Made by a program: the position numbers and the translations under genes. The notes under the pieces were generated by a model. The model was given only the letters and a program-made list of their open reading frames with translations. It had not been told where the DNA came from and made no database searches. Shown here in pieces: positions 37,660 through 45,711 of a stretch of DNA of 64,000 bases. Source of the DNA: a bacterium HR29 (lineage in GTDB: Bacteria > Chloroflexota > Dehalococcoidia > Tepidiformales > Tepidiformaceae); assembly GCA_002898215.1 (NCBI GenBank), contig BEIF01000004.1:62001-126000 (forward strand), in the 5' to 3' direction. Position 1 is the first letter of the stretch, and every line of letters begins with the position of its first letter.

Positions 37660-38544
37660 TCAGCGCTCGTACTGCAGCAGCTGCAGCGCCATCCCCGCCA
37701 GTTCCCCGGCGGGGATGGTCGCTGTCCGGGTGCCGGGAAGCGGCCCCTGCGAGGGGTCGGTCACCGTGAACCCGCGCTCACGGGCCAGGCGGACCGCCTC
37801 GTCGACGTCGGGAACCTCGACCGCCGCCATGCTCACGAGGCCACGCGGACGGACCGCGACGGGACTTTCCGGTCCGGTGGGGGCGATGAGCTCGATCACC
37901 GCGTTGCCGGCGTCGAGCTGGCGGATGACCATGGCAGGGGTCCGGACCTCGCCGCGCGTGGCAACGCCCAGCAGCTCCTCCCAGCCGCGAGCCGCCGCCT
38001 CCACGTCGTCGACGATGACGGCGATATGGTCGAGCCGGACGGCGGGGAAGCGATGAGCGAAGAGCCCGTTCGCCTGCCGGGTCTCCCACCGCCGTTCGGC
38101 CGGCACTGCATACTCGATGAGCCCCACGGCAGCGCCCAACCGATCCCTGGCGGGCACGGCCAGGGTGCTGGCGACCGGAGAGCCGTCGATGCGGCGCACG
38201 TGTGTCGGGGCAACGGGATAGCCGGCGGCGCGCAGTCGCTCGAGCGCCTCGCCGAGACGGCTCGTCGCGAGGAAAAGCCGGGAGAGCCCCCCACCTCGAG
38301 CGAGCACCTCGAACTCCGCCTCGCGGCCGGGGATGCGGCGCGCCTCCGCCTCGTCACGGATGGCCAACAGCTCGATGTAGGCGTGGCCGGGTCCCTCGCC
38401 CAAAAAGAGCGCGCGGAGCTCCGTTCCCATGCCTGGGTGGGCAGTCGTCGGCGAGAGGACGAACCCCAGGCGCTCGAACCGCTCCGCTGCGGAGGCAAGG
38501 CGGGGAACGGCGAGGACGAGGTGGTCGAGCGCATCGACGAGCAT
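37660..38544 (-). CDS. VOC-superfamily (glyoxalase-like) protein, two-domain
   Basis: Protein of 294 residues with two vicinal-oxygen-chelate halves. The first begins LVDALDHLVLAVPRLASAAERFERLGF, the second VRLDHIAVIVDDVEAAARGWEELLG near residue 170; such pairs occur in glyoxalase-like and methylmalonyl-CoA epimerase-like proteins. Metal ligands in each half look partly conserved (DH near each start, VIELIAP). The ATG at 38544 is chosen because TAGAAT ends 7 nt upstream, a leaderless pattern; an ATG 9 bp further upstream overlaps that hexamer. Substrate unknown. Confidence 0.82.
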   Translation of the reverse strand: MLVDALDHLVLAVPRLASAAERFERLGFVLSPTTAHPGMGTELRALFLGEGPGHAYIELLAIRDEAEARRIPGREAEFEVLARGGGLSRLFLATSRLGEALERLRAAGYPVAPTHVRRIDGSPVASTLAVPARDRLGAAVGLIEYAVPAERRWETRQANGLFAHRFPAVRLDHIAVIVDDVEAAARGWEELLGVATRGEVRTPAMVIRQLDAGNAVIELIAPTGPESPVAVRPRGLVSMAAVEVPDVDEAVRLARERGFTVTDPSQGPLPGTRTATIPAGELAGMALQLLQYER

Positions 38545-38551
38545 CTCCCGC

Positions 38552-38557
38552 ATTCTA
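38552..38557 (-). promoter_or_regulatory. -10 element, leaderless type
   Basis: TAGAAT on the minus strand ends 7 nt before the ATG chosen for the VOC-family gene. Confidence 0.45.
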
Positions 38558-38638
38558 CCCGGGCGGGCCGTCAATGACGCCGGCTCCGCGCCCGGCTACA
38601 CTGCCGCCGAACAGTTCCTGGAGCAGAGAGGGGGCAGC

Positions 38639-39451
38639 ATGGGGCACCTGGACGGGAAAGTGGCACTCGTGACCGGAGCGGCGTCCGGCAATGGACGGGC
38701 GATGGCGGTGCGCTTCGCCCGGGACGGAGCCGACGTGGCCATCGCCGACATCGACACGGCCGGCCTTGAGGAGACCGCGCGTCTGGTGCGGCAGCAGGAG
38801 CGGCGCGTCCTCGCCGTCGAATGTGACGTGGCGAAGAAGGAGGACATCGACCGGCTCGTGGCCGAAACCGTGCGGACGTTCGGAGGACTGCACATCGCCG
38901 TCGCCAACGCGGGGGTGGTCGAGCGGGAGACCGACTGTTTCACCATGACGGAGGAGCAGTGGGACCGGACGATTTCGGTGAACCTCAAGGGAGTGTTCTT
39001 CACGCTCCAAGCTGCCGCCAACCAGATGCGGGCCCAGGGCACCGGCGGACGCCTCATCGCCATCGCCAGCATCATGGCCGAATGGGGCAGCGCGGGCACG
39101 CCCGCCTACTGCGCCAGCAAGGGTGGCGTGAAGCAGCTCGTCCGCTCCTTCGCGCTCGCCTGTGCACCGTACGGCATCACCTGCAACGCCATCGGCCCCG
39201 GGTTCATCGAAACGCAGATGACCGCGCCGCTGCGGGAATTCCCGCCCCTGGCCCAGTACCTCATCGACCGCACCCCGGTGGGAAGGATCGGCACACCCGA
39301 GGACGTAGCGGCGGTGGCGAGCTTCCTCGCCTCGGACGAGGCCTCGTTCGTGACGGGCACGATCGTCTTCCCGGATGGCGGCATCACGGCGGGGCTGTAC
39401 AGCCGTGCCCTGGCCATGGCGCGGGAGCAAGCGGCGCAGGGCCGGAGCTGA
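38639..39451 (+). CDS. Short-chain dehydrogenase/reductase
   Basis: Classical SDR of 270 residues. TGAASGNGRAMAVRF replaces the last Gly-x-Gly with a Gly-Asn-Gly variant at the cofactor site; ADIDTAGLEE suggests NAD; VANAGVVE, the catalytic Ser in AIASIMAEWG and YCASK complete the site. It ends GLYSRALAMAREQAAQG after the FPDGGITAG motif. The ATG follows AGAGAGGGGG. Substrate unknown. The next gene, on the minus strand, begins its stop codon immediately after. Confidence 0.91.
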   Translation: MGHLDGKVALVTGAASGNGRAMAVRFARDGADVAIADIDTAGLEETARLVRQQERRVLAVECDVAKKEDIDRLVAETVRTFGGLHIAVANAGVVERETDCFTMTEEQWDRTISVNLKGVFFTLQAAANQMRAQGTGGRLIAIASIMAEWGSAGTPAYCASKGGVKQLVRSFALACAPYGITCNAIGPGFIETQMTAPLREFPPLAQYLIDRTPVGRIGTPEDVAAVASFLASDEASFVTGTIVFPDGGITAGLYSRALAMAREQAAQGRS

Positions 39452-39661
39452 CTACAGCTTCAGGCCGAGGATTTCCCGGGTGAGCTCACCGTTTTCGCGC
39501 ACGGTGACGTTCACCCAGGTAACGCGCACCTTGATGCGGCGCCCCTTGGCCTCGATCCAGATCTCGTCCCCTTTTTCGAACCGGTAGTCGGTGTCGAGGG
39601 TGAGGTAGTGCTCTCCCTTTCCGCCGCTGAAGGGGTCGGCTTCGTAGAAGTCGGTCCGCAT
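39452..39661 (-). CDS. Small protein of unknown function
   Basis: Protein of 69 residues starting MRTDFYEADPFSGGKGEHYL, predicted mostly beta strands with alternating charged residues (IWIEAKGRRIKVRVTWVNVTV). The ATG at 39661 follows GAGGAG with good spacing; the longer open frame upstream lies in plsX. It is 16 bp after plsX and so the third gene of a methyltransferase-plsX operon. No family recognised. Confidence 0.68.
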   Translation of the reverse strand: MRTDFYEADPFSGGKGEHYLTLDTDYRFEKGDEIWIEAKGRRIKVRVTWVNVTVRENGELTREILGLKL

Positions 39662-39677
39662 CGCTCTCCTCGAAGGG

Positions 39678-40712
39678 TCAGGATTCCTCCGCCTCGGCAT
39701 CGCGGCCGGGACGGGCGGGAGCTTCGGATGCCGCTTCGCGCACGACAGCGAGGACGCCGTTCCGAACGGCCTCGCCCGCGGCACGGATGGCGTTGAACAC
39801 CGCCCTCGCCTTGGAGCGGCCGTGGCCGATGACGACGACCCCCTCGACGCCGAGGAGGAGCGCGCCTCCGTACTCGGCGTAGTCGAGGCGTCGCTTCACC
39901 TTCCGCAGCTCCGGCATGAGGAGAAGCCCGGCAATGCGGTTCCACGGCCTCAGTTCGAAGACACGGCGGAGTTCGTTGAAGAGCAGGTCCGCCATCCCCT
40001 CCGCCGTCTTCAGCACCACGTTCCCCGTGAACCCATCCGTGACCACGACGTCGGCCACGTCGCGGGTAAGGTCCTTCCCTTCCACGTTGCCGACGAAGTT
40101 GAGGCGGGACTGGCGGAGGAGACGGTTCGTTTCGAGGACGAGCGCGTTGCCCTTGCTGTCCTCTTCGCCGATGGAGAGGAGGCCGACCCGCGGCCGGGCT
40201 ATGCCGAAGGTTCGCGCCATGTAGCCGGAGCCCATGTGCGCGAACTGGAGGAGATGGAGCGGGCGGCAATCGGCGTTGGCACCGACGTCGAGCAGCAGTC
40301 CCACCCCGGCCTGACCGTTGGGGACGACCGTCGCGAGAGCGGGACGCGCGATCCCCCGCACACGGCCGAGGGTGAGGAGCGCCCCAGCCATCGCCGCTCC
40401 GGTGTTTCCGCAGGTAACGAAGGCGTCGGCGCGCCCCTCCTTCACCAGACGGAGCCCGACCATCATCGAGGAGTCGGGCTTTCCCCGCACGGCGTCGGTG
40501 GGGTGTTCGTCCATCGCGACGACCTCGGGGGCCTCCACGACCGTAATTCGCCGGGATTCGGAGGTAACGCCAGGCTCAGCGCGGAGCGCCTCCGGGCGGC
40601 CCACGAGGAGGACCTCGATGGCGAGGCTCCGGACAGCCATCAAGGTGCCGGCGACCACCTCGGCGGGCGCGAAGTCGCCCCCCATGGCATCGACCGCGAT
40701 CCGGACGTTCAC
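39678..40712 (-). CDS. plsX: Phosphate acyltransferase PlsX
   Basis: Makes acyl-phosphate from acyl-ACP for phospholipid synthesis. Length 344 residues. IAVDAMGGDFAP at the N-terminus is diagnostic; TVVPNGQAGVGLLLDVGANADC, LSIGEEDSKGN and DVVVTDGFTGNVVLKTAEG are all conserved. The GTG start overlaps the stop of the upstream methyltransferase (GTGA). The acidic C-terminal tail is dispensable in the family. The usual partners acpP and fabD are not adjacent. Confidence 0.96.
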   Translation of the reverse strand: MNVRIAVDAMGGDFAPAEVVAGTLMAVRSLAIEVLLVGRPEALRAEPGVTSESRRITVVEAPEVVAMDEHPTDAVRGKPDSSMMVGLRLVKEGRADAFVTCGNTGAAMAGALLTLGRVRGIARPALATVVPNGQAGVGLLLDVGANADCRPLHLLQFAHMGSGYMARTFGIARPRVGLLSIGEEDSKGNALVLETNRLLRQSRLNFVGNVEGKDLTRDVADVVVTDGFTGNVVLKTAEGMADLLFNELRRVFELRPWNRIAGLLLMPELRKVKRRLDYAEYGGALLLGVEGVVVIGHGRSKARAVFNAIRAAGEAVRNGVLAVVREAASEAPARPGRDAEAEES

Positions 40713-41476
40713 CCTTCCACCCCCCTGGCGACGACGATCATCCGCTCGCTGTCGTTCGTGAGCGGGCCAAGCTCATAGTCCCCGTAGAGGCCGGTGGGCG
40801 CCAGGCCTGCGGCCCGAAGCACGTATTCGGTCTCGGCCGGATACAGGTAGCGGAGCTGGTGTTCGCTGAGGAACCGGCGCACCGTGCCGTCGGGCGCAGT
40901 GAGCTCGTAGGCCACCCGCAGGACGCGCTCCTGGCGGGCGAGATCGTCTTCGCGAACATGCCAGACGTCGAGCCGCTCGCCGCCGCCGAGCACCCCCGAG
41001 TACACCAAGAGGGGCTGGCCATTGCTTCCGGGGTCGAGCCACTGGGCTGGCCCGGGCAGGTCCAGGATGACGAGGCCATCGAAGTGCAGCAGGCGTCGGG
41101 CGGCGGCCAGGTTCGCGAGCTGCTCATCGGGAGTGGCAAAGGCGAGGAAGACATCGAGCGGAAAGAGCACGAGCCCGAAGCTTCGCGGCTCGAAGGTGAG
41201 CTCCGGGAGTCGACCCTCGATGAGCTGGACATCGAGCGCGTCCCGGTCGGCTTTAGCGCGGGCGACGGCGAGCATCGCCGCCGAAGGGTCGACGCCGACC
41301 ACGTCGAACCCGGCGCGGGCGAGGGCGAGCGCGATGCGGCCCGTTCCCACGCCGACCTCCAGTACGGGACGGTCGGTGCGGGCCGCGAACGACTGCCAGA
41401 GGCCGATGTCGGGCCCGTCGGGCGGGTGCCAGAGGTCGTAGAAGCGCGCGTCGACTTCGTACGGGTCGTGCGTCAC
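40709..41476 (-). CDS. Class I SAM-dependent methyltransferase
   Basis: Methyltransferase of 255 residues. Motif I is VLEVGVGTGRIALALARAGFDVVGVDPS; the rest follows the Rossmann pattern with SFGLVLFPLDVFLAF as motif post-I. The acceptor is unknown. The GTG at 41476 has TAGCAT (extended TGGTAGCAT) ending 7 nt upstream and no ribosome site, indicating a leaderless mRNA. It is cotranscribed with plsX through a GTGA overlap. Confidence 0.87.
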   Translation of the reverse strand: MTHDPYEVDARFYDLWHPPDGPDIGLWQSFAARTDRPVLEVGVGTGRIALALARAGFDVVGVDPSAAMLAVARAKADRDALDVQLIEGRLPELTFEPRSFGLVLFPLDVFLAFATPDEQLANLAAARRLLHFDGLVILDLPGPAQWLDPGSNGQPLLVYSGVLGGGERLDVWHVREDDLARQERVLRVAYELTAPDGTVRRFLSEHQLRYLYPAETEYVLRAAGLAPTGLYGDYELGPLTNDSERMIVVARGVEG

Positions 41477-41483
41477 GGCGGCG

Positions 41484-41489
41484 ATGCTA
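41484..41489 (-). promoter_or_regulatory. -10 element, leaderless type
   Basis: TAGCAT, extended by TGG, ends 7 nt before the methyltransferase GTG on the minus strand. Confidence 0.5.
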
Positions 41490-41574
41490 CCATGGCCACC
41501 TTCCACGGGTGCAGGGCGGTCGCCGCTGGGGTACGCTTGCCGCGCCGAAACTCGCCGTGCGGAGGACCGCATCG

Positions 41575-42795
41575 ATGCGCATCGCACCCATTCCGACGCT
41601 GGACCCGGAGACGAACGACATCCGCCTGCGGACAGCCAAGATCGTCAGCGAGCTCATCATCCCCAACGAGAACATTTTGAGACAACGCACGCCGGAGGCG
41701 CGCCAGCTCCGGAAGGAGATCGAGGAGCGCGTGAAGGCCGAAGGGCTGTGGGCCCCTCACCTGCCGAAGGAGTACGGTGGGATGGGCATCGGCTTCATGA
41801 AGCACGCCTACATGAACGAGATCCTGGCCTGGAGCCCCTTCGGTGCCCGGCTCTTCGGCGTCGTGGCGCCGAACTCGGGGAACCAGACCATCCTCCTCCG
41901 GTACGGAACCGAGGAGCAGAAGAAGAAGTGGCTCGAGCCGCTCATCCGAGGGGAGATCGAGTCCTGCTTCGCCATGACCGAGCCCAACGCGCCGGGGTCC
42001 GACCCCTACGCGATCCAGACGAGAGCCGTCCGCGAAGGGGACGAGTGGGTGATCAACGGTCACAAGTGGTTCTGCTCGAACGCCAGCCGGGCACACTTCG
42101 CCATCGTGATGTGCCGCACCGCCGAGGACGACGGGACCGGCAAGGCAAAGGACCGCATGACCCAGATCATCGTTCCCACCGACACCCCCGGCTTCCGCAT
42201 CGTCCGGAGTGTGCCCGTGTGGGGGCACACCGACGGTGACCACTGCGAGATCATCCTCGAGAACGTGCGCGTTCCCGTGACGAACACCTTGGGACGGGAA
42301 GGGAGCGGCCACGAGGCGGCCCAGGAGCGGCTGGGGGCGGGGCGCGTCTTCCACTGCATGAACTGCGTCGGCCAGATGTGGCGCGCCTTCGACCTCATGG
42401 TCCGCCGGGCCACGGAGCGCGTCGTCCACGGGGGCAAGCTCGAAGAGAAGCAGTTCATCCAGGGGTTCATCGCCGATTCGTACATCGACATCATGGCGGC
42501 GCGTCTGATGACGATTCACACCGCGCAGGTGATCGACTCCGGGGTCGGCGACGTGCGGGCGAACATCTCGGCCATCAAGGTCTTCGTGCCGGCGGCCCTC
42601 GAACGCGTGGTCGACCGTGCCATCCAGGTGTGGGGCGCGGCCGGCGTTTCCAGCGACCTGCCCCTCGAGGGGATGTACCGGGGCGCGCGGACGCTCCGCA
42701 TCGCCGACGGACCCGACGAGGTGCACCGGATCCTCATCGCGAAGCATGTGCTGAAGGTGTACCACGACGGAGGGAACTGGGACTTCGGCTTCTAG
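41575..42795 (+). CDS. Acyl-CoA dehydrogenase family protein
   Basis: FAD-dependent acyl-CoA dehydrogenase of 406 residues. The FAD/substrate region CFAMTEPNAPGSDPYAIQT and WVINGHKWFCSNAS are typical; LRIADGPDEVHRILIAKHVL at the end is the pattern of the ACAD10/11-like branch. The ATG at 41575 follows GGAGGA; TACGCT at 41532-41537 may be the -10. It converges on an enoyl-CoA hydratase gene with a 4-bp overlap. It would start beta-oxidation of an unknown acyl-CoA. Confidence 0.92.
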   Translation: MRIAPIPTLDPETNDIRLRTAKIVSELIIPNENILRQRTPEARQLRKEIEERVKAEGLWAPHLPKEYGGMGIGFMKHAYMNEILAWSPFGARLFGVVAPNSGNQTILLRYGTEEQKKKWLEPLIRGEIESCFAMTEPNAPGSDPYAIQTRAVREGDEWVINGHKWFCSNASRAHFAIVMCRTAEDDGTGKAKDRMTQIIVPTDTPGFRIVRSVPVWGHTDGDHCEIILENVRVPVTNTLGREGSGHEAAQERLGAGRVFHCMNCVGQMWRAFDLMVRRATERVVHGGKLEEKQFIQGFIADSYIDIMAARLMTIHTAQVIDSGVGDVRANISAIKVFVPAALERVVDRAIQVWGAAGVSSDLPLEGMYRGARTLRIADGPDEVHRILIAKHVLKVYHDGGNWDFGF

Positions 42796-43646
42796 GCGCT
42801 GGCTGCGGGCGGCGCGGCGGGCCCGGCTTCCGACGGGCTCGGCCTCGCCGCCCGCACCGCCCGCACAAGGGTCAGGAGGTCGGCATCGGCGTAGGCGCCG
42901 TGGGCCGGGACCATCGCGTCGGCGAGGGCGCGCGTCTGGGACTTCGTGAGGGCGACGGCCAGGGGGTCCGTCGCCAGGAGCCGCGCCGCCCACGCCCTCG
43001 CCGTCTCCCGCGCGAACCCGCGGGCCGTGACCGCGTTCAGGAAGCCCCACCGCTCCGCCGCTTCGGCCGAGAAGCGGTCGCCGAAGAGAACGAGTTCGCG
43101 GACCCGGGCAGGCCCGAGCTCGCGCACGAGGCGTGGGAGGGCGCCCCAGGTCAACGGGATTCCGAGCGGCACCTCGGGGATGGAGAACCAGGTGCCGGCC
43201 TCGGCCAGGCGGAGGTCCATGCAGGCGAGCAGCACCACCGCCCCGCCAACGGCGAAGCCGTGCACGGCGCCGATGGTGACCTGAGGCAGCGCCTCGATGG
43301 CCTCAGCGGTGCGGACTCCCGTCAGCGCCCGCTCCCGCTCCACGAGGGGCGGCTCCCGGAGCGTCATCGCCTCATCGGCGAAACGGGCGCCGTCGCGCGT
43401 GGAGCGGCCGAGGTCGGCCCCGGCCGAGAAGGCGCGACCTTCGCCCGCGAACACCACCACGCGAATGGCGGGTTCCCGGGCGATGATGGCGCACGCTTCC
43501 TGCAGCTCGCGGTGCATCGCCGCGTCGATGGCGTTCAGCTTCTCGGGACGGGCAAGGCTCACCGTGACGAGACCGTCCAACTCGGGGTCGGCCTCGATAC
43601 GGAGGCGGGACCAGGAGCGGGAGGCGAGGGGTTCGGGTAGGGCCAT
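42792..43646 (-). CDS. Enoyl-CoA hydratase/isomerase family protein
   Basis: Crotonase-fold protein of 284 residues. The oxyanion segment VVVFAGEGRAFSAGADLG and IGAVHGFAVGGAVVLLACMDLRLA are clear; the active-site region FSIPEVPLGIPLTWGALPRLV keeps the first glutamate (PEV) but replaces the second glycine-rich stretch with TWGA, so isomerase or thioesterase-like activity is possible. The ATG at 43646 is favoured over a TTG 39 bp upstream. The C-terminus is Pro/Ala-rich. Leading gap to lysC is about 93 bp. Confidence 0.87.
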   Translation of the reverse strand: MALPEPLASRSWSRLRIEADPELDGLVTVSLARPEKLNAIDAAMHRELQEACAIIAREPAIRVVVFAGEGRAFSAGADLGRSTRDGARFADEAMTLREPPLVERERALTGVRTAEAIEALPQVTIGAVHGFAVGGAVVLLACMDLRLAEAGTWFSIPEVPLGIPLTWGALPRLVRELGPARVRELVLFGDRFSAEAAERWGFLNAVTARGFARETARAWAARLLATDPLAVALTKSQTRALADAMVPAHGAYADADLLTLVRAVRAARPSPSEAGPAAPPAASA

Positions 43647-43727
43647 GGCCTTCGCATCGTGGCATCGGACCTCGGGGTGCGGCAAGATGCCGGACGGCAG
43701 TCCCTATCTCGTGGAGCGAGCGGTCGC

Positions 43728-43733
43728 TACCCT
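43728..43733 (+). promoter_or_regulatory. -10 element, leaderless type (lysC)
   Basis: TACCCT ends 6 nt before the lysC GTG. No ribosome site lies at normal spacing. Confidence 0.5.
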
Positions 43734-43739
43734 CGTGTC

Positions 43740-44975
43740 GTGCTCGTTGTCCAGAAGTACGGTGGAACCTCGGTCGCCGATGCCGAACGGATCAAGCACG
43801 TGGCGGGGCGGATTGTGCGCCGGGTGCGCCAGGGCGACCAGGTGGTGGTGGTCGTTTCGGCCATGGGGAACACCACCGACGAGCTCATCGACCTGGCCCT
43901 GCAGGTGACCGACGACCCGGACCCACGGGAGCTCGACATGCTCCTCTCGACGGGCGAGCAGGTCTCGATCGCTCTCGTTTCCATGGCGCTGCGAGCGCTC
44001 GGTCAGGAGGCAGTTTCGCTCACGGGCACGCAGGCAGGCATCTACACCAGGCCGACGTACGGGGCTGGGCGCATCATCCGGGTCGATACCGCCCGCATCC
44101 GCTTCGAGCTGGAGCGAGGCAGGGTGCCGATCGTCGCCGGCTTCCAAGGGGCGACGGAGGACCAGGAGATCGTGACGCTGGGCCGGGGGGCGAGCGACAC
44201 AACCGCCGTCGCCCTGGCCGTCGCCCTCGGGGCAGCCCGCTGCGAGAACTACAAGGACGTGGAAGGAGTCTATACCGCCGACCCGCGTATCGTGCCAACC
44301 GCCCGACGGCTGAGCGAGATCACCTACGAGGAGATGCTGGAGCTGGCGACGCAGGGGGCGCAGGTGATGCACAACCGCGCCGTGGAGCTCGCCTCGGTGT
44401 ACGAGCTGCCGATTCTGGTGACGTCGAGCTTCGTCGATGCGCCGGGTACGCTGATCCACGGAGGGCCGCTGATGGAAGAACGGAACCGGGTGCGGGCCAT
44501 TGCCCACGATACGGACGTGGCGAAGATCACCATCCGCCACGTTCCCGACCGGCCGGGAATCGCGGCCCAGATCTTCGAGCCCCTGGCAGAGGCCGGCATC
44601 AGTGTCGACACCATCGTCCAGAACGCCAGTGAGGCGAACCTGACCGATCTCACTTTCACCGTGGCGACGAAGGACCTGCGGCGGGCGGAGGCCCTCATGC
44701 CCGCCATCTGCGAGGCCATCGGCGCGGCGGGGTACTCCACCGACGCCAACCTCGCCAAGGTGAGCATCGTCGGGACGGGCATCCAGACGGCCCCGGGGTA
44801 CGCGGCACGCATGTTCCGCACCCTGTACGAGCACGGCATCAACATCGAGATGATCTCCACCAGCGAGATCCGCCTCACCTGCATCATCAAGAAGGACCGC
44901 GTGGAGGAGGCGGTCCGGGCCCTCCACGACGCCTTCCAGCTCGAGAGCCGGGACGAAGTGCAGGGAACCGGCTGA
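43740..44975 (+). CDS. lysC: Aspartate kinase LysC
   Basis: First step of the lysine, threonine and methionine pathway: phosphorylation of aspartate. 411 residues. The kinase domain has QKYGGTSVADAERIKHVA, VVVSAMGNTTDELI, ELDMLLSTGEQVS, VAGFQGATEDQEIVTLGRGASD and CENYKDVEGVYTADPR. Two ACT domains follow (from about residue 265: ITIRHVPDRPGIAAQIF), typical of feedback-inhibited enzymes. The GTG at 43740 is supported by the TACCCT hexamer 6 nt upstream. It is followed by a 736-bp region with no conventional gene. Confidence 0.96.
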   Translation: MLVVQKYGGTSVADAERIKHVAGRIVRRVRQGDQVVVVVSAMGNTTDELIDLALQVTDDPDPRELDMLLSTGEQVSIALVSMALRALGQEAVSLTGTQAGIYTRPTYGAGRIIRVDTARIRFELERGRVPIVAGFQGATEDQEIVTLGRGASDTTAVALAVALGAARCENYKDVEGVYTADPRIVPTARRLSEITYEEMLELATQGAQVMHNRAVELASVYELPILVTSSFVDAPGTLIHGGPLMEERNRVRAIAHDTDVAKITIRHVPDRPGIAAQIFEPLAEAGISVDTIVQNASEANLTDLTFTVATKDLRRAEALMPAICEAIGAAGYSTDANLAKVSIVGTGIQTAPGYAARMFRTLYEHGINIEMISTSEIRLTCIIKKDRVEEAVRALHDAFQLESRDEVQGTG

Positions 44976-45034
44976 GGCGAGCTTCGCCAGACACGATTCT
45001 TCCGGAATTCCGCCGGACGGACCCGCTCCCACCC

Positions 45035-45040
45035 TTGACA
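45035..45040 (+). promoter_or_regulatory. TTGACA -35-like element, unit 1
   Basis: Perfect TTGACA 73 nt before the first small ORF. At the standard 17-nt spacing the -10 would be GTGCCG, which is poor; TATTGT at 45048-45053 is too close. The second unit carries the same hexamer, which argues that it is functional. Confidence 0.35.
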
Positions 45041-45112
45041 GCGGTGCTATTGTTGAAGTGCCGGCGGAGTTCACTCCCCGGCCAGACATCGGGAGGTATG
45101 GGAGGTAGCCAG

Positions 45113-45175
45113 ATGAGAGCCAAGCTCCATACCTTCTACGGGGTCTGGATCGTGCAGGGAGCATGCCCGCGCTGA
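45113..45175 (+). CDS. Candidate small ORF 1 of the tandem unit
   Basis: ORF of 20 codons encoding MRAKLHTFYGVWIVQGACPR, preceded by GGGAGG with 7-nt spacing to the ATG. Its stop codon lies at the junction of stem and loop of a GC-rich hairpin (45165-45187). The second unit 392 bp downstream starts with the same ATGAGA and GCTCCAT words. No family recognised. The middle is hydrophobic, including Trp, Tyr and Phe. Translation is a hypothesis resting on the ribosome site and the paralogous unit. Confidence 0.4.
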   Translation: MRAKLHTFYGVWIVQGACPR

Positions 45176-45187
45176 TGAAGCGCGGGC
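45165..45187 (+). other. Hairpin enclosing the stop of small ORF 1
   Basis: GCCCGCGCT (45165-45173) pairs with AGCGCGGGC (45179-45187) around a GATGA loop. The TGA stop codon of small ORF 1 (45173-45175) begins with the last stem base and continues into the loop. Confidence 0.6.
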
Positions 45188-45338
45188 GTGAAGGCGGGGC
45201 GCCCGCCGGCGCCGCTCGTTGCCTTCGCCGATGACCTGCCCGACGCGGAAGCGCGGCAGCATCGCCCCCGGAAGGGGCGGCAGGAGCGGAAGCTCGGAAT
45301 GGAAGCGCTCCCGCCGACTCGGCCAATCGGTCGACGTG

Positions 45339-45366
45339 AATCGGGCCCCCGGCAGGGGGCCCGATT
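45339..45366 (+). terminator. Terminator-like stem of unit 1
   Basis: A perfect 12-bp stem, AATCGGGCCCCC (45339-45350) with GGGGGCCCGATT (45355-45366), closes a GGCA loop. It is followed by GCTTCT, a weak U-tract. It would end the first small transcript. Confidence 0.65.
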
Positions 45367-45404
45367 GCTTCTGCCCCATACGCTCACGATTCCTGACAAT
45401 GATC

Positions 45405-45433
45405 TTGACAGGGTTCGGCGTGTGTGGTAGGAA
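45405..45433 (+). promoter_or_regulatory. Candidate promoter, unit 2
   Basis: TTGACA (45405-45410), a 17-nt spacer and TAGGAA (45428-45433) match a sigma70-type promoter upstream of the second small ORF. An additional CTGACA lies 12 bp before the -35. Confidence 0.5.
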
Positions 45434-45504
45434 GGAGGTGGAGAGCCGAGAGGCCTCCCGCGACGGGACAAAGGTCCGTCGGGACGGAAAGGAGGTGGTG
45501 AGCG

Positions 45505-45585
45505 ATGAGAACGCTCCATCGACCGGACCGACCCGCGGCCGGAGTCCCGGGGACTTCGCCCGTCCAGCGGCCCACCGCCCGCTGA
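45505..45585 (+). CDS. Candidate small ORF 2 of the tandem unit
   Basis: ORF of 26 codons starting MRTLHRPDRPAAGV, with a strong AAAGGAGGTGGTGAGCG ribosome site before the ATG. The 5' leader contains a hairpin (CGACGGGAC with GTCCGTCG near 45461-45481). The TGA stop lies in the TGAA loop of the next hairpin. The first codons resemble small ORF 1 (ATGAGA, then GCTCCAT). Very Pro/Arg-rich; no family recognised. Coding is a hypothesis. Confidence 0.42.
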   Translation: MRTLHRPDRPAAGVPGTSPVQRPTAR

Positions 45586-45593
45586 AGCGGGCG
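45576..45593 (+). other. Hairpin enclosing the stop of small ORF 2
   Basis: CGCCCGC (45576-45582) pairs with GCGGGCG (45587-45593) around a TGAA tetraloop holding the stop codon of small ORF 2. GTGCCGGCGCC follows; unit 1 also has GCCGGCGCC after its hairpin. Confidence 0.6.
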
Positions 45594-45670
45594 TGCCGGC
45601 GCCCCGGGTAGGGGCAAGGCGGGACGACGGCCGCGTCGCTCTCGTCCGGGACAACTGGATAGCGAAGTCC

Positions 45671-45705
45671 GAGGCGGCACGAGCTCCGTGCCGCCTCCGC
45701 GTTTT
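45671..45705 (+). terminator. Intrinsic terminator of unit 2
   Basis: An 11-bp stem, GAGGCGGCACG with CGTGCCGCCTC, around AGCTC, followed by CGCGTTTT. Good rho-independent terminator for plus-strand transcription, just before the convergent menA stop. Confidence 0.75.
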
Positions 45706-45711
45706 CGGCCC

